A DNA stretch of 64,000 nucleotides from TMP-86 sp046347195. Its GTDB lineage: Bacteria > Pseudomonadota > Gammaproteobacteria > Steroidobacterales > Steroidobacteraceae. Shown one piece after another: positions 1-8,423 of the stretch. Position numbers and translations under genes: made by a program. The stretch's first letter is position 1, and each line of letters starts with the position of its first letter. The stretch is from assembly GCA_046347195.1 (NCBI GenBank), contig JAXMGQ010000011.1, positions 1 to 64,000 on the forward strand, written 5' to 3'. The notes under the pieces are model-generated. The model worked only from the letters and a program-made list of their open reading frames with translations, did not search any database and was not told the DNA's origin.

Positions 1-211
1 GAAGGCAAAGTCGCTGATTTCCGATGAATTGCTGGACGAATTCGCCCTGTACGGCACTCCGGCGCAGATCATCGAAAAGATCGAGCGAAAAGAGGCCGAG
101 GTCGGGCTCAGGGAAATGAGTTTCGACATGCCTTTCGCGCCGGACGATATAGACCAGTACATACGGCTGCTCGGGCGAAAGGTAATCCCGCACTTCCGGA
201 AAACGGAATGA
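1..211 (+). CDS. Luciferase-like (LLM class) flavin-dependent oxidoreductase, C-terminal fragment
   Basis: The gene enters from the left edge of the window; the open frame runs from base 2 and ends in TGA at 209-211, leaving about 69 residues. The visible tail contains GTPAQIIEKI followed by an acidic segment and a closing HFRKTE. The G-T/S-P-x-Q-x-x-E-K-I pattern near the C-terminus is typical of bacterial luciferase-like monooxygenases using FMN or F420. No flavin-contact region is visible, so cofactor and substrate cannot be assigned. The family call rests on this one tail motif and is moderate. The next gene on this strand starts 180 bases later and looks like an independent toxin-antitoxin unit. 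Confidence 0.55.
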   Translation, partial: KAKSLISDELLDEFALYGTPAQIIEKIERKEAEVGLREMSFDMPFAPDDIDQYIRLLGRKVIPHFRKTE

Positions 212-348
212 CAATCGGGCTGCGCACCCTGACTCATGCCGGACCGCGCAATATCAGCAGACCCTGGTCGATCAAGGCGTCTCGCCCTGATGTGAGGTGA
301 GCGTCGTGAGCACGCTGCGTTCGAGGGTGCAGCGACGGCAAAAAACTG

Positions 349-376
349 GTAAAGTGATATCTAATATTCGCTTTAC
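349..376. promoter_or_regulatory. Inverted repeat upstream of the VapBC-type operon, probable autoregulatory operator
   Basis: GTAAAGTG at 349-356 and CGCTTTAC at 369-376 form an inverted repeat with 7 of 8 positions paired and a 12-base AT-rich centre that includes TAATAT, a plausible -10. It lies 15 bases before the antitoxin ATG at 392. Type II antitoxins normally repress their own operon through such sites. That role is inferred here. The rest of 212-391 shows nothing else recognisable. Confidence 0.45.
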
Positions 377-391
377 GAGGTCGAGTGCACC

Positions 392-622
392 ATGACAGCC
401 ACCACGGTAACGCTCAGCAGCAAGTATCAGATCGTGATTCCCCAGGAAGCTCGTGAAGCATTGGGACTTGCAAAGGGCGACGAGTTGCTCGTGCTGTGCA
501 AACAGGATCGCGTGGTCATCATCCTCAAGCCGAAGAGATTCACCAAGCGGATGGCAGGACTCCATCGGGAGATCTGGCGCGGGGCGCAGGCTTACTTGAA
601 CGATGAGCGGGAGAACTGGTGA
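392..622 (+). CDS. AbrB/SpoVT-type antitoxin (VapB-like)
   Basis: This 76-residue protein has a swapped-hairpin AbrB/MazE-type DNA-binding domain at about residues 4-48, seen in SSKYQIVIPQEAREALGL followed by KGDELLVL. The C-terminal part (RFTKRMAGLHREIWRG) would be the toxin-neutralising tail. The start is the only good ATG, just downstream of an inverted repeat. It overlaps the following PIN-domain gene by 4 bases (GTGA), so the two are translationally coupled as in vapBC pairs. It probably binds the upstream repeat and represses the operon, alone or with the toxin. Confidence 0.85.
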   Translation: MTATTVTLSSKYQIVIPQEAREALGLAKGDELLVLCKQDRVVIILKPKRFTKRMAGLHREIWRGAQAYLNDERENW

Positions 623-1062
623 GCATCCGCCTCCCCGGCGGCCATTCGCGGGTCCTGATCGATACGAGTGTCTGGATATATCATCTCGAAAAGCATGAAC
701 GACTGGCGAACCCTGCCGGCAGGATCATCGAATGCATCGAAGACGGAAAGTTTCGGGGCATCACTTCGGAGTTGACGCTGCTCGAACTGACAGTCAAACC
801 CCTGCAACTCGCGCGGCAGGATATCGCCGATGACCATGAAATGTTGCTCGGCTACTTCCCCAATCTGCAGCTTGAACCCATCAGCAGGAACATTCTCATG
901 GATGCTGCAGGTATTCGAGCCCGTTACCGACTCCGAACGCCCGACTCGATTCAGCTTGCCACCGGCCTGTCGGTCGGCGCGACCCTCGCGGTGACCAATG
1001 TTGACGCCTGGCGAGACTTTCCGCTCATCGAGACGCTCATTCTCGAAGACCTGGTCGACTAG
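619..1062 (+). CDS. PIN-domain toxin (VapC-like ribonuclease)
   Basis: This 147-residue PIN-domain protein starts at a GTG that overlaps the antitoxin stop. The expected acidic metal-binding residues are visible: D15 in VLIDTSVWI, an acidic residue in SELTLLEL (E51 or E56), D109 in TPDSIQLA and D129 in VTNVDAW. VapC toxins are Mg-dependent RNases that cut tRNA or rRNA and are held inactive by the cognate antitoxin. The catalytic set looks intact, so the pair is probably functional. The RNA target cannot be told from sequence. The pair sits alone between unrelated genes, as mobile toxin-antitoxin modules often do. Confidence 0.88.
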   Translation: MSIRLPGGHSRVLIDTSVWIYHLEKHERLANPAGRIIECIEDGKFRGITSELTLLELTVKPLQLARQDIADDHEMLLGYFPNLQLEPISRNILMDAAGIRARYRLRTPDSIQLATGLSVGATLAVTNVDAWRDFPLIETLILEDLVD

Positions 1063-1075
1063 CGCAGGACCTTTA

Positions 1076-2464
1076 TCAGGAGAGCTGCCCCGCCGCCTTC
1101 TCCACCAGCGAGCGCAGCTCGTCCAGGTTCAAGGGCTTCGCCAGCACCGCGCAGCCGCGCGCCTCGAGCTGCTTGCGCAAGGCGATGTCAGGGTCGCTGG
1201 TCATGATCATCGCCTGCGAGCGCCGGTCGAACTCGCGCTGCACCTCGCGGATCGCCTCATCGCCCTTCTGCTGGTCGGCAAGATGGTAGTCGGAGATGAT
1301 GAGATCGGGCTCGAGGTCCGCGGCGATGAGCTGCACGACAGCCTCGACCGCGGCGCGCGCGGCGATGACCTTGTGGCCCCATTTCTCCAGAATGGCCTTC
1401 ACGCCCGCGAGTTGCTCGGCGCTGTCGTCGATGACCGCGATGGTGAGCGGCCGGGCGCGATCGGCGCGTGACTGCAGGCGTCGCCAGTCCGCCGGCGCGT
1501 GCTGGGCGCGATCCGTCCCGGAGGGCACCACCACCCCGAACATCGAACCGCGGCCCGGCGTGCTGCGCACCACCAGCTCGAGCGACAGGAGTTCGGCGAT
1601 GCGGCTGACGATGGACAGTCCGAGGCCGATGCCGCCGTCGCGCCGCCGTTGCTGGTGCGGCACCTGGTAGTACGGCTCGAAGATCTGCCGCAGGTGCTCG
1701 CGCTCGATGCCCACACCCGAGTCGTACACGCCGATCATCAGCCCACCGCTCCGCCGCCGGCAGCCCACCAGCACCCGTCCGGCGGGGGTGTAGCGGATCG
1801 CGTTGCTCACGAAATTGCGCAGCACCGTCTCGAGCAGGTGCACATCGGTTCGCACCCAGGCCGAACAGGGCATGAAGCGAAGCTCGATGCCGGCGGCGCG
1901 CGCCACACCAACGAACTCCGGGCCGATACGCTCGAGCAACGCGGCCACGGGAAAGTCCGCCGCCTGGGGCCGCATGCCGCCGGAGTCCAGCCGCGCGACG
2001 TCGAGCAGCGTGCCGAGCAGGTTGTTGAGCGAGGACAGCGCGACGCGCGAGCGCTGCAACAGCGCCAGCTCCGGCGGTGCAACCCCGGCATCGTCCATCG
2101 ACTCGAGGAACAGCACCGCCGAGTTCAGCGGCTGGCGAAGGTCGTGGCTGGCCGCCGCGAGGAAGCGGGTCTTGCTGGCATTCGCCTCCTCGGCCTGGAG
2201 TTTCGCGGCCTTCAGCGCCAGCTCGATCTCGCGGCGGGATTCCAGCTCGCGGGTGAGCCGGGAATTCAGGGTCTCGAGCTGGCCGGTGCGCAGCCGCACC
2301 GTCTCCTCGAGCTTGGCGGCCGCCTGGAACCAGGAGAAGGGCGTGCCTTCGTCATCGACCGCGCGCTCCACGCGGTTGATCAGTGCACGCACGGTCTTGC
2401 GCAGCGCGGTGTTCTCGCGCCTGAGTCCGGCCAGGGTCGGTCGCGCCGCGGGCCGCCGGTGCAC
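1076..2464 (-). CDS. Soluble hybrid histidine kinase with C-terminal receiver (NahK-like)
   Basis: From the N-terminus there is a coiled coil (about residues 12-98), a HisKA dimerisation domain with phospho-acceptor H107 in AAASHDLRQPL, an HATPase_c domain (N box NFVSNAIRYT, G1 YDSGVGI, G2 GIGLGLSI), and a receiver with D392 in IISDYHL and the later lysine in LAKPL. No membrane segment is seen, so it is cytoplasmic. The frame is open upstream into the FIST gene; I chose GTG 2464, 14 bases after the FIST stop, giving 462 residues, but the start is uncertain. The H-box SHDLRQPL and the adjacent FIST gene match NahK-type kinases paired with the NO sensor NosP. The phosphotransfer partner is not in the window. 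Confidence 0.85.
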   Translation of the reverse strand: MHRRPAARPTLAGLRRENTALRKTVRALINRVERAVDDEGTPFSWFQAAAKLEETVRLRTGQLETLNSRLTRELESRREIELALKAAKLQAEEANASKTRFLAAASHDLRQPLNSAVLFLESMDDAGVAPPELALLQRSRVALSSLNNLLGTLLDVARLDSGGMRPQAADFPVAALLERIGPEFVGVARAAGIELRFMPCSAWVRTDVHLLETVLRNFVSNAIRYTPAGRVLVGCRRRSGGLMIGVYDSGVGIEREHLRQIFEPYYQVPHQQRRRDGGIGLGLSIVSRIAELLSLELVVRSTPGRGSMFGVVVPSGTDRAQHAPADWRRLQSRADRARPLTIAVIDDSAEQLAGVKAILEKWGHKVIAARAAVEAVVQLIAADLEPDLIISDYHLADQQKGDEAIREVQREFDRRSQAMIMTSDPDIALRKQLEARGCAVLAKPLNLDELRSLVEKAAGQLS

Positions 2465-2478
2465 GGTGCGCCGCGCGC

Positions 2479-3675
2479 TCAGGTGTCCGCCCCGGCGCCG
2501 ATACCCACGCAGGAAAAGGAGTTGTTCACGTGGATCGCACCGAACTGCTCGCCGAGCGTGCAGAATCCGGTCACCGAGTTGCCGGTGAACACGCGTCCCA
2601 CGGCCGCGGTGAGCCCGCCCTGCTCCATCTCCGCCGTGCGCGCCGCGCACTCGAAGCCGACGACGAGCTGGGGCGGACCGATGGCGCTGCGCATGCCGGC
2701 GAACATCTCCGACAGCTCGCGCACCATGTCGCGGGGCCTGGCCACGCTCAGCACCATCCCGGGCTCCATCGCGCAGGCGAACTCGAGCGACCCGTCGGCA
2801 TGCACCCGCTGCATGCCGCGGGCGAAATACTGGCCGCCGATGCGCACCATCAGCGGATGCGAGGCGAAATCACCGGCCGAACGGGCGGGATGGTCCAGCC
2901 CCGCCGCCTCCTGGTATGCCTGCAACGCGGGCCTGCCGTCGATCTCGGACACCAGGCGCCTCGCGGGGTCCGCCTCGGTGATCACCACGCGCCGCCGCCG
3001 GTCCGGCACGTAGTGCGTGTGGCTCAGCGCATGGATGGGGAAGGCGCTGGCGACCAGGCAGAACACCGCCGCGCCGTTGCGTGCGGCGCCGCGATGCAGG
3101 ACGCGGCTCGACTCGAGACCCTGCATGTCGGGATGAAAATACGTATCGCCAGCCGACCCGCCGATCAGCGGAACGCCGGCAAGCTCGGTGCCGAGCGCCG
3201 CAGTCACGCGTTCTTCGCAGCGCGGCATGGCATCGGCCACCAGCAGGCCGAACTGATACGGAAGGCGCGCGCTCGCGTGTGCACCCAGGCGCCGGCGCAG
3301 CGCACGCACCAATTGGCGCGCCTCGTTGAGGCCGAACTGCGTGACGTCGCTGATCAACGCATCCGCCACCTTGAAGCCCGGGACGGGCAGGTGAATGCCG
3401 CTGATGCCGCGCGCGGCAAAACCGCGGATGCCGATGGCGCGCCCCGTCATCGCCGCCATGACCCGCTCCCGCCCCGCGTGGCGCAGCGCCGCCCCGACGC
3501 GGCCCAGGTCGTAATGCGGCGTGCAGAACAGCAAGGTGAAGCCCTGCTTCGAGGCCGGCATCTGCGCCAGGAGCTCGGCCACGGCCGCACGCTCGCCCGG
3601 CGCGGCGCTGAACACTTGGATCGCCGTCCTCGTCACGCGCAGGGGTCTTGCCAGGCGGTGCATGGTGCGGATCAT
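2479..3675 (-). CDS. FIST-domain sensor protein (NosP-like)
   Basis: This 398-residue protein has FIST_N at about residues 35-230 (it includes LLFCTPHYDL, then GVPLIGGSAGDTYF) and FIST_C at about 240-390 (VVGFECAAR, then FCTLGEQFGA near the end). It has no signal peptide or membrane helix. FIST proteins are intracellular ligand sensors. In Pseudomonas, NosP is a FIST haem protein that senses nitric oxide and controls the kinase NahK encoded next to it. The same two-gene order, with the kinase start about 14 bases after the FIST stop, supports an equivalent sensor-kinase pair. Haem binding cannot be judged from sequence alone, so the ligand is inferred. Confidence 0.85.
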   Translation of the reverse strand: MIRTMHRLARPLRVTRTAIQVFSAAPGERAAVAELLAQMPASKQGFTLLFCTPHYDLGRVGAALRHAGRERVMAAMTGRAIGIRGFAARGISGIHLPVPGFKVADALISDVTQFGLNEARQLVRALRRRLGAHASARLPYQFGLLVADAMPRCEERVTAALGTELAGVPLIGGSAGDTYFHPDMQGLESSRVLHRGAARNGAAVFCLVASAFPIHALSHTHYVPDRRRRVVITEADPARRLVSEIDGRPALQAYQEAAGLDHPARSAGDFASHPLMVRIGGQYFARGMQRVHADGSLEFACAMEPGMVLSVARPRDMVRELSEMFAGMRSAIGPPQLVVGFECAARTAEMEQGGLTAAVGRVFTGNSVTGFCTLGEQFGAIHVNNSFSCVGIGAGADT

Positions 3676-3762
3676 GACACAACCGGCGCTGACGGCGGCC
3701 AGGCGCCCGGAAGTCGTGCCCCTAACCCCCGGTACGAAGGATCCACCCGGTCGAGCTGCTCC

Positions 3763-5148
3763 TCACAACTTTCTCATCCACTTCAACTTGGTGGCGCTGT
3801 AAGGCGGGTAGCGCAGTTCCACATCGAAGCGGAACCCGCGTTTCATCACCGCCTTCATGTGACTGAAGGTCTCGAACCCGTACCAGCCGCCGTACCGGCC
3901 CATGCCGCTCGGACCCACGCCGCCGAAGGGCAGCTCCGGTGACACACGGAAGACGATGGCATCGTTGATGCACACCGAGCCCGCCTGGAGTTCCTCGGTC
4001 ACCTGCCGGTCCAGCGCGGCATCCCGCGTGAACGCATACAGCGCGAGCGGCGCGGGCCGCCCGCGCACGAACGCCACCGCCTTTGCCATGTCCGCGACCG
4101 CGAGCACCGGCAGGATGGGCCCGAAGATCTCCTCCCGCATCAGCGGACTGTCCAGCGGCGGGTTCACGACCAGCGTGGGCGCGAAGTACCGCTGCGCCTC
4201 GTCCACCTGTCCGCCGAGGTGCACCGGCTGATCCGCCAGGTACGATCGCAGACGCGCCAGGTGCCGCGCATTGACGATGCGGCCGTAGTCGGCGCTGCGG
4301 GCGGGGTCCTCGCCGTAGCACTTGCGCAGGCGCTGCTGCAGGCCATCCAGCAAGGGCTGCAGCACGCGTTCGTGCACGAGAACGTAGTCCGGTGCGATGC
4401 AGGTCTGGCCGGCGTTCATGAACTTCGCCCAGGTGATGCGCGCGGCAGCCACCGCGAGATCTGCATCGGCATCGACGAGGCAGGGGCACTTGCCGCCCAG
4501 TTCCAGGGTGACGGGCGTCAGGTGCCGCGCCGCGGCCGACATGACGATGCGGCCCACGGTCTCGTTGCCGGTGTAGAGGATGTGATCGAACCGCTCGGCC
4601 AGCAGCATCGTGGTGACCTGTGCCTCGCCCTCCACCACCGCGACGGCCTCGCCGTCCAGGTAACGAGGCAGGAGCCTCGCCCAGGCGGCCGAGGTCCGCA
4701 CCGACACCTCGGAGGGCTTGAGCACCACGGCATTGCCCGCGGCCAGTGCGGCCACCAGCGGCGAGCCGATCAGCTCGACGGGATAGTTCCAGGCACCGAT
4801 GATGAGCACAACGCCCATCGGGACGGGCTGGACGCGGCTCTTGCCCGGCTGGGTCATCATCGGCGTGCGGGCGTGCTGCCCGCCCATCCAGCGGCGCAGG
4901 TAGCGCAGCGCGTGGTCGATTTCCTTGACGACGAAGCCGATCTCGGTGGTCACCGCGTCGAACAGGCTCTTGCCGAGGTCCTCGCGCAGCGCGGCGGCCA
5001 GCTCCGCTTCGTTCTCCGTGAGCAGCCGGCGCAATGCCTGGAGCTGATTGCGCCGCCACCCGGGGCTTCGCGTACGACCCGCCTCGAAGCTCGCGCGCAG
5101 CCGCGCCACGAGAGCGCCGGCCGGTTCATCAGTCCGGTTCATTTCCAC
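3763..5148 (-). CDS. Aldehyde dehydrogenase, class 3 / coniferyl-aldehyde type
   Basis: This 461-residue NAD(P)-dependent aldehyde dehydrogenase has catalytic Cys250 in NAGQTCIAPDY, the catalytic glutamate in LELGGKCPCLV, and the cofactor-binding segment GAWNYP. Its length and the conserved C-terminal PFGGVGPSGMGRY with a following hydrophobic/basic tail fit class 3 enzymes, including coniferyl aldehyde and long-chain aldehyde dehydrogenases. Its ATG lies inside the last codons of the upstream TetR gene (20-base overlap), so the two form an operon and the regulator probably controls it. The substrate is likely a hydrophobic or aromatic aldehyde. This is inferred from the subfamily and from the neighbouring receptor and cytochromes. 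Confidence 0.9.
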   Translation of the reverse strand: MEMNRTDEPAGALVARLRASFEAGRTRSPGWRRNQLQALRRLLTENEAELAAALREDLGKSLFDAVTTEIGFVVKEIDHALRYLRRWMGGQHARTPMMTQPGKSRVQPVPMGVVLIIGAWNYPVELIGSPLVAALAAGNAVVLKPSEVSVRTSAAWARLLPRYLDGEAVAVVEGEAQVTTMLLAERFDHILYTGNETVGRIVMSAAARHLTPVTLELGGKCPCLVDADADLAVAAARITWAKFMNAGQTCIAPDYVLVHERVLQPLLDGLQQRLRKCYGEDPARSADYGRIVNARHLARLRSYLADQPVHLGGQVDEAQRYFAPTLVVNPPLDSPLMREEIFGPILPVLAVADMAKAVAFVRGRPAPLALYAFTRDAALDRQVTEELQAGSVCINDAIVFRVSPELPFGGVGPSGMGRYGGWYGFETFSHMKAVMKRGFRFDVELRYPPYSATKLKWMRKL

Positions 5149-5821
5149 CTCCCGGTAGATCCGCGCCCCGTGGGGACGCGCGCATGCGAGCCAACCGCGG
5201 GCCCAGCCTCATCGCCAGGAACCCGATGGCCGCCGCCTTCGCCAGGCGCACATAGGTCGCCGTCAACCGCCCGTTCTCGATCATCGACAGCATCAACACG
5301 GTGTCGATGATCTCCGTGGCGATGAAACTGTCGCGCTCCCCGTCCCGAAGCTTCGGCACCTCGAAGAGCTGGTCGAGCAGCCGCATGCTGGCGGCGGCAC
5401 GCAACCGATCCGCCTTTCGGTCCCACAGCTTGATGTCCGGCGGCGTCTCACCGCCGATGGCGATCTTCGTCACGACCGGATGAGCGCGGTGATAGCGCAC
5501 GGCCCGGTCGATGAGGCAGCTCACCACCGCCTGCCAGGACACCCGACTGCGCGCCGGGATGGGCTTGAACAATGCGGCATCCTTGGCGGCCCGATGCTTG
5601 TCGAGCAGGGCGAGGTAGAGGGTGTCGAGGTCGGGATAGAAATGGTGAGCCGAGCCCACCGGCACGCCGGCCCTCTTGCACACCCCGGCATAGGTGAGCT
5701 CGCGCAGCGAGTGCCGCTCGATGAGTTCGCTGGCGGCGCGCAGCAGCCGCTCGCGCCGATGGTCGCCGCGGCGCTGCGTGTGGCGGTCTCGGGTCGGCGA
5801 ACGGCGGCGGCTGGAGGTCAT
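5129..5821 (-). CDS. TetR-family transcriptional regulator
   Basis: This 230-residue regulator has an N-terminal helix-turn-helix at about residues 30-70 (LTYAGVCKRAGVPVGSAHHF), followed by the all-helical ligand-binding and dimerisation region typical of TetR repressors. I chose ATG 5821, which follows an Arg-rich tail-like N-terminus beginning MTSSRRRSPTRD. The gene is divergent from the TonB receptor at 6009 and overlaps the aldehyde dehydrogenase downstream. It therefore probably represses itself, the dehydrogenase and possibly the receptor/cytochrome operon in response to a small hydrophobic inducer. The effector is unknown. Confidence 0.85.
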   Translation of the reverse strand: MTSSRRRSPTRDRHTQRRGDHRRERLLRAASELIERHSLRELTYAGVCKRAGVPVGSAHHFYPDLDTLYLALLDKHRAAKDAALFKPIPARSRVSWQAVVSCLIDRAVRYHRAHPVVTKIAIGGETPPDIKLWDRKADRLRAAASMRLLDQLFEVPKLRDGERDSFIATEIIDTVLMLSMIENGRLTATYVRLAKAAAIGFLAMRLGPRLARMRASPRGADLPGGGNEPD

Positions 5822-5908
5822 GGGTCCTGCGCAAAAGAAGGCTGCAACGACGCAACCGGTCGATACTCGGCGACCGCCGAGTTTCTCGTGACAGCTTGCG
5901 CATGGTAC

Positions 5909-5976
5909 AGTATAAGCTGCTGCAAGTGGCAGTTTCGGCGCCACGGAACAGCGCCCGCCGCGGCCGTCGGCCGCGG
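5909..5976. promoter_or_regulatory. Divergent TetR/receptor promoter region with a GC palindrome
   Basis: In the 187-base gap between the TetR gene and the receptor, AGTATA at 5909-5914 reads TATACT on the minus strand and is a candidate -10 for the TetR operon. At 5958-5976 there is a perfect inverted repeat, CCGCGGCCG-T-CGGCCGCGG, with 9-base arms and a one-base centre, 33 bases before the receptor ATG. It could be an operator or a hairpin in the receptor leader. Which of these it is cannot be decided from sequence. Confidence 0.4.
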
Positions 5977-6008
5977 ACAAGCGGCGGCAACGAAATGGGG
6001 AGAACACG

Positions 6009-8423
6009 ATGCGATACCACGGACTCATCCTGTCGCTGGCCGGAGCCGGCCTTTGCTGCGCAGGCGGCGCGCAGCGCGCCTTCGCGGCGGAAGCGGCCAC
6101 GGGCGGCGATGCCGCCGATACGACCACGCTCGCGGAGGTCATCGTCACCGCGCAGCGTCGCGAGCAGCGTCTGCAGGACGTGCCCATCGCGGTGCAGGTA
6201 CTCTCCGCCGACCTCATCCAGAAGACCGCCGCCGACAACATCGGCAAGATGGATCGCTTCGTGCCCGGCCTCGTCGTCTCCGGCGACAGCCCCACCCAGC
6301 CGCATTTCCAGTTGCGCGGCATCGGCGCCAGCGACTTTGGCGTGGGCACGGACCCGGCCGTGGGTGTGTACGTGGACGGCGTCTATGCCGCGCGCTCGGG
6401 CGCCTCGTTCCTGGCCTTCAATGATGTCGAGCGCATCGAGGTGCTGCGCGGACCGCAGGGCACGCTGTTCGGCCGTTCGAGCGCGGCCGGCGCCGTCTCG
6501 GTGGTGACCCGCAAGCCCTCGGACCGGCTGGAGGGGAGCCTGGACCTGCGGCTGGGCAATGAAGGCAAGCGGCGCGTCGAGGGCATGTTCAACCTGCCGT
6601 TGAGCGGCGGTGTCGCGCTGCGCCTGAATGCCGTGAGCAACGAAGCCGATGGCTTCATCACCGACGCTGCCACCGGCCGCAAGCTCAATCCGGAGAAGAA
6701 CTGGGCGACGCGCGTCGCCCTGCGATGGGACCTGGACTCCGACACGCAGCTGCAGCTCGCCTGGAACCATGATGCGGTGAATCAGCTTGCGCGTCCGGCC
6801 ATCTCGCTGGTTCCCGCCTCCATCGCGCAACCGCCGGTGGTGACGCCGGCGACGGATGGCTCCACCTGGATCGATCCGCTGACGGCGCCGGTCTACAGCG
6901 ACGTGGTGGGCAACCGCGAATCGCGCAAGCTGGATGAAGGGGTGCTGCAGTTCTCGCACCGTTTCGGGGAGGTGGAATTCCACTCCACCACCGACTGGCG
7001 CCAGTTCGCCACCGAGAACCGCGAGGATGAGGATGGCACCACCCGCCTCGGCACCTACTTCGACACTGCCAACGTCGAGCACAACGCCAACTGGTATCAG
7101 GAGTTCAAGCTCTCCGGCCGCAACTCGCTCATCGACTGGGTGGCCGGCGCGAGCTACTCCTCCGAGCATGCCCAGCAGCACAGTGACACCGACCTGTACA
7201 CCGATGGGGTGGACACGGTGCTGAGCAATCTGGGCATCCAGCCCGGCGGCCTGTTCGGACCGACGAGCGCGGGCCTCGCCTCCTTCGGCATCCCCATCAG
7301 CCTGATGGGCGCGCCGTGGCAGGAAACCATGTACGACGATGGACGGTTCAAGTCGCTCGGCGTGTTCGGCGATGTGATCTGGCATCTCACCGACCGGCTG
7401 AACCTGACCACCGGCCTGCGCTATTCGCGCGACAAGAAGGAGTTCGTCTGGACCTCGCCCTACCGGGTGGCGCCGCAACTGGAGGGTGCTCTCGCCGCCC
7501 TCGACCAGCTCGGGGTGTTCGGTACCGCACTGCCGCCCCTGTCGACCTATCAGTTCAACCTGATCTTCGGATACGGCCAGGCGCCGGGCGGCGCCTACCA
7601 GTACGCCACCTCCAACACCTGGAGCGATGTGAGCCCGCGCCTGGTGCTCGACTACAAGGTCAACCCCGACACCATGGTGTACCTGTCGGCGGCCAAGGGG
7701 TTCACTCCCGGCGGTTTCGACAGCGTGCAGATCAATGGCCGCTACGACAAGGAAACCGTCTGGAACTACGAGCTGGGCCTCAAGACGACCCTGCCGCAGG
7801 CCCACCTGCTCATCGACGCGGCCGCCTACTTCTACCAGTACAAGAACAAGCAGTCCCTCGCGCTCGACACCCTGTCGGGCGGAGTGCCTCAGTACGTGGT
7901 CGACAACAGCGACCAGAAGGCACATGGCCTCGATCTCGACCTGCGCTGGCAGCCGGTGGCGGATCTGAGCCTGGGCCTGTCGGTGGCCTACATCGACTCG
8001 ACATTCACCAAGTACGTTTCGCAATACGGCACCGATCTCGCCGGCGAGCCCACCGGCGAACCGACGCTTTCCTTCTCCGCCAATGCCAGCTACTCGGTTG
8101 CGCTGCCCGGCGGCAGCCGCGTCGAGCTGTTCCTGGCCGACAGCCATCGCGGCGCCACGCGCTGCAATGCCGATGCGCTGGCCAACAAGGCCTGCCTGCC
8201 GGCCGCGAACTTCCGCATCGGCGGCTCGCAGAACATCGCGGACGCGCAGATCGGCTGGCGCAGCGCGAGCGGCAAGCTGCGGGCCGCGCTGTACGGCAAC
8301 AACCTGTTCGACAAGCGCTATGTGACGGGCATCAACCAGATCACCGCGGCCACCTTCGGCACTCCGTTCGCCTCGGTGAACGAGCCGCGCCGCTATGGCA
8401 TCGACCTGCATGCGGCGTTCTAG
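6009..8423 (+). CDS. TonB-dependent outer-membrane receptor
   Basis: This 804-residue receptor has a signal peptide ending near residue 27 (AQRAFAAEAA), a TonB-box-like EVIVTAQRREQ, a plug domain at about residues 50-165 with VERIEVLRGPQGTLFGRSSAAGA, and a 22-strand barrel ending in an aromatic residue (AAF). The subfamily with VIVTAQRR and PIAVQVLS is abundant in sphingomonads and Steroidobacter-like bacteria, where members take up aromatic compounds, sterols or oligosaccharides rather than only siderophores. It is the first gene of a plus-strand run with three c-type cytochromes: its stop lies within the start region of the next gene, so co-transcription is likely. The substrate is unknown. 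Confidence 0.93.
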   Translation: MRYHGLILSLAGAGLCCAGGAQRAFAAEAATGGDAADTTTLAEVIVTAQRREQRLQDVPIAVQVLSADLIQKTAADNIGKMDRFVPGLVVSGDSPTQPHFQLRGIGASDFGVGTDPAVGVYVDGVYAARSGASFLAFNDVERIEVLRGPQGTLFGRSSAAGAVSVVTRKPSDRLEGSLDLRLGNEGKRRVEGMFNLPLSGGVALRLNAVSNEADGFITDAATGRKLNPEKNWATRVALRWDLDSDTQLQLAWNHDAVNQLARPAISLVPASIAQPPVVTPATDGSTWIDPLTAPVYSDVVGNRESRKLDEGVLQFSHRFGEVEFHSTTDWRQFATENREDEDGTTRLGTYFDTANVEHNANWYQEFKLSGRNSLIDWVAGASYSSEHAQQHSDTDLYTDGVDTVLSNLGIQPGGLFGPTSAGLASFGIPISLMGAPWQETMYDDGRFKSLGVFGDVIWHLTDRLNLTTGLRYSRDKKEFVWTSPYRVAPQLEGALAALDQLGVFGTALPPLSTYQFNLIFGYGQAPGGAYQYATSNTWSDVSPRLVLDYKVNPDTMVYLSAAKGFTPGGFDSVQINGRYDKETVWNYELGLKTTLPQAHLLIDAAAYFYQYKNKQSLALDTLSGGVPQYVVDNSDQKAHGLDLDLRWQPVADLSLGLSVAYIDSTFTKYVSQYGTDLAGEPTGEPTLSFSANASYSVALPGGSRVELFLADSHRGATRCNADALANKACLPAANFRIGGSQNIADAQIGWRSASGKLRAALYGNNLFDKRYVTGINQITAATFGTPFASVNEPRRYGIDLHAAF

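Noticed and set aside
392..1062. Prophage or integrative element around the toxin-antitoxin pair
   Set aside because: No integrase, attachment repeats or phage genes are visible around it.
2530..3942. Plus-strand open frame of 470 codons over the FIST gene
   Set aside because: It is a shadow frame; the minus strand has both FIST domains intact.
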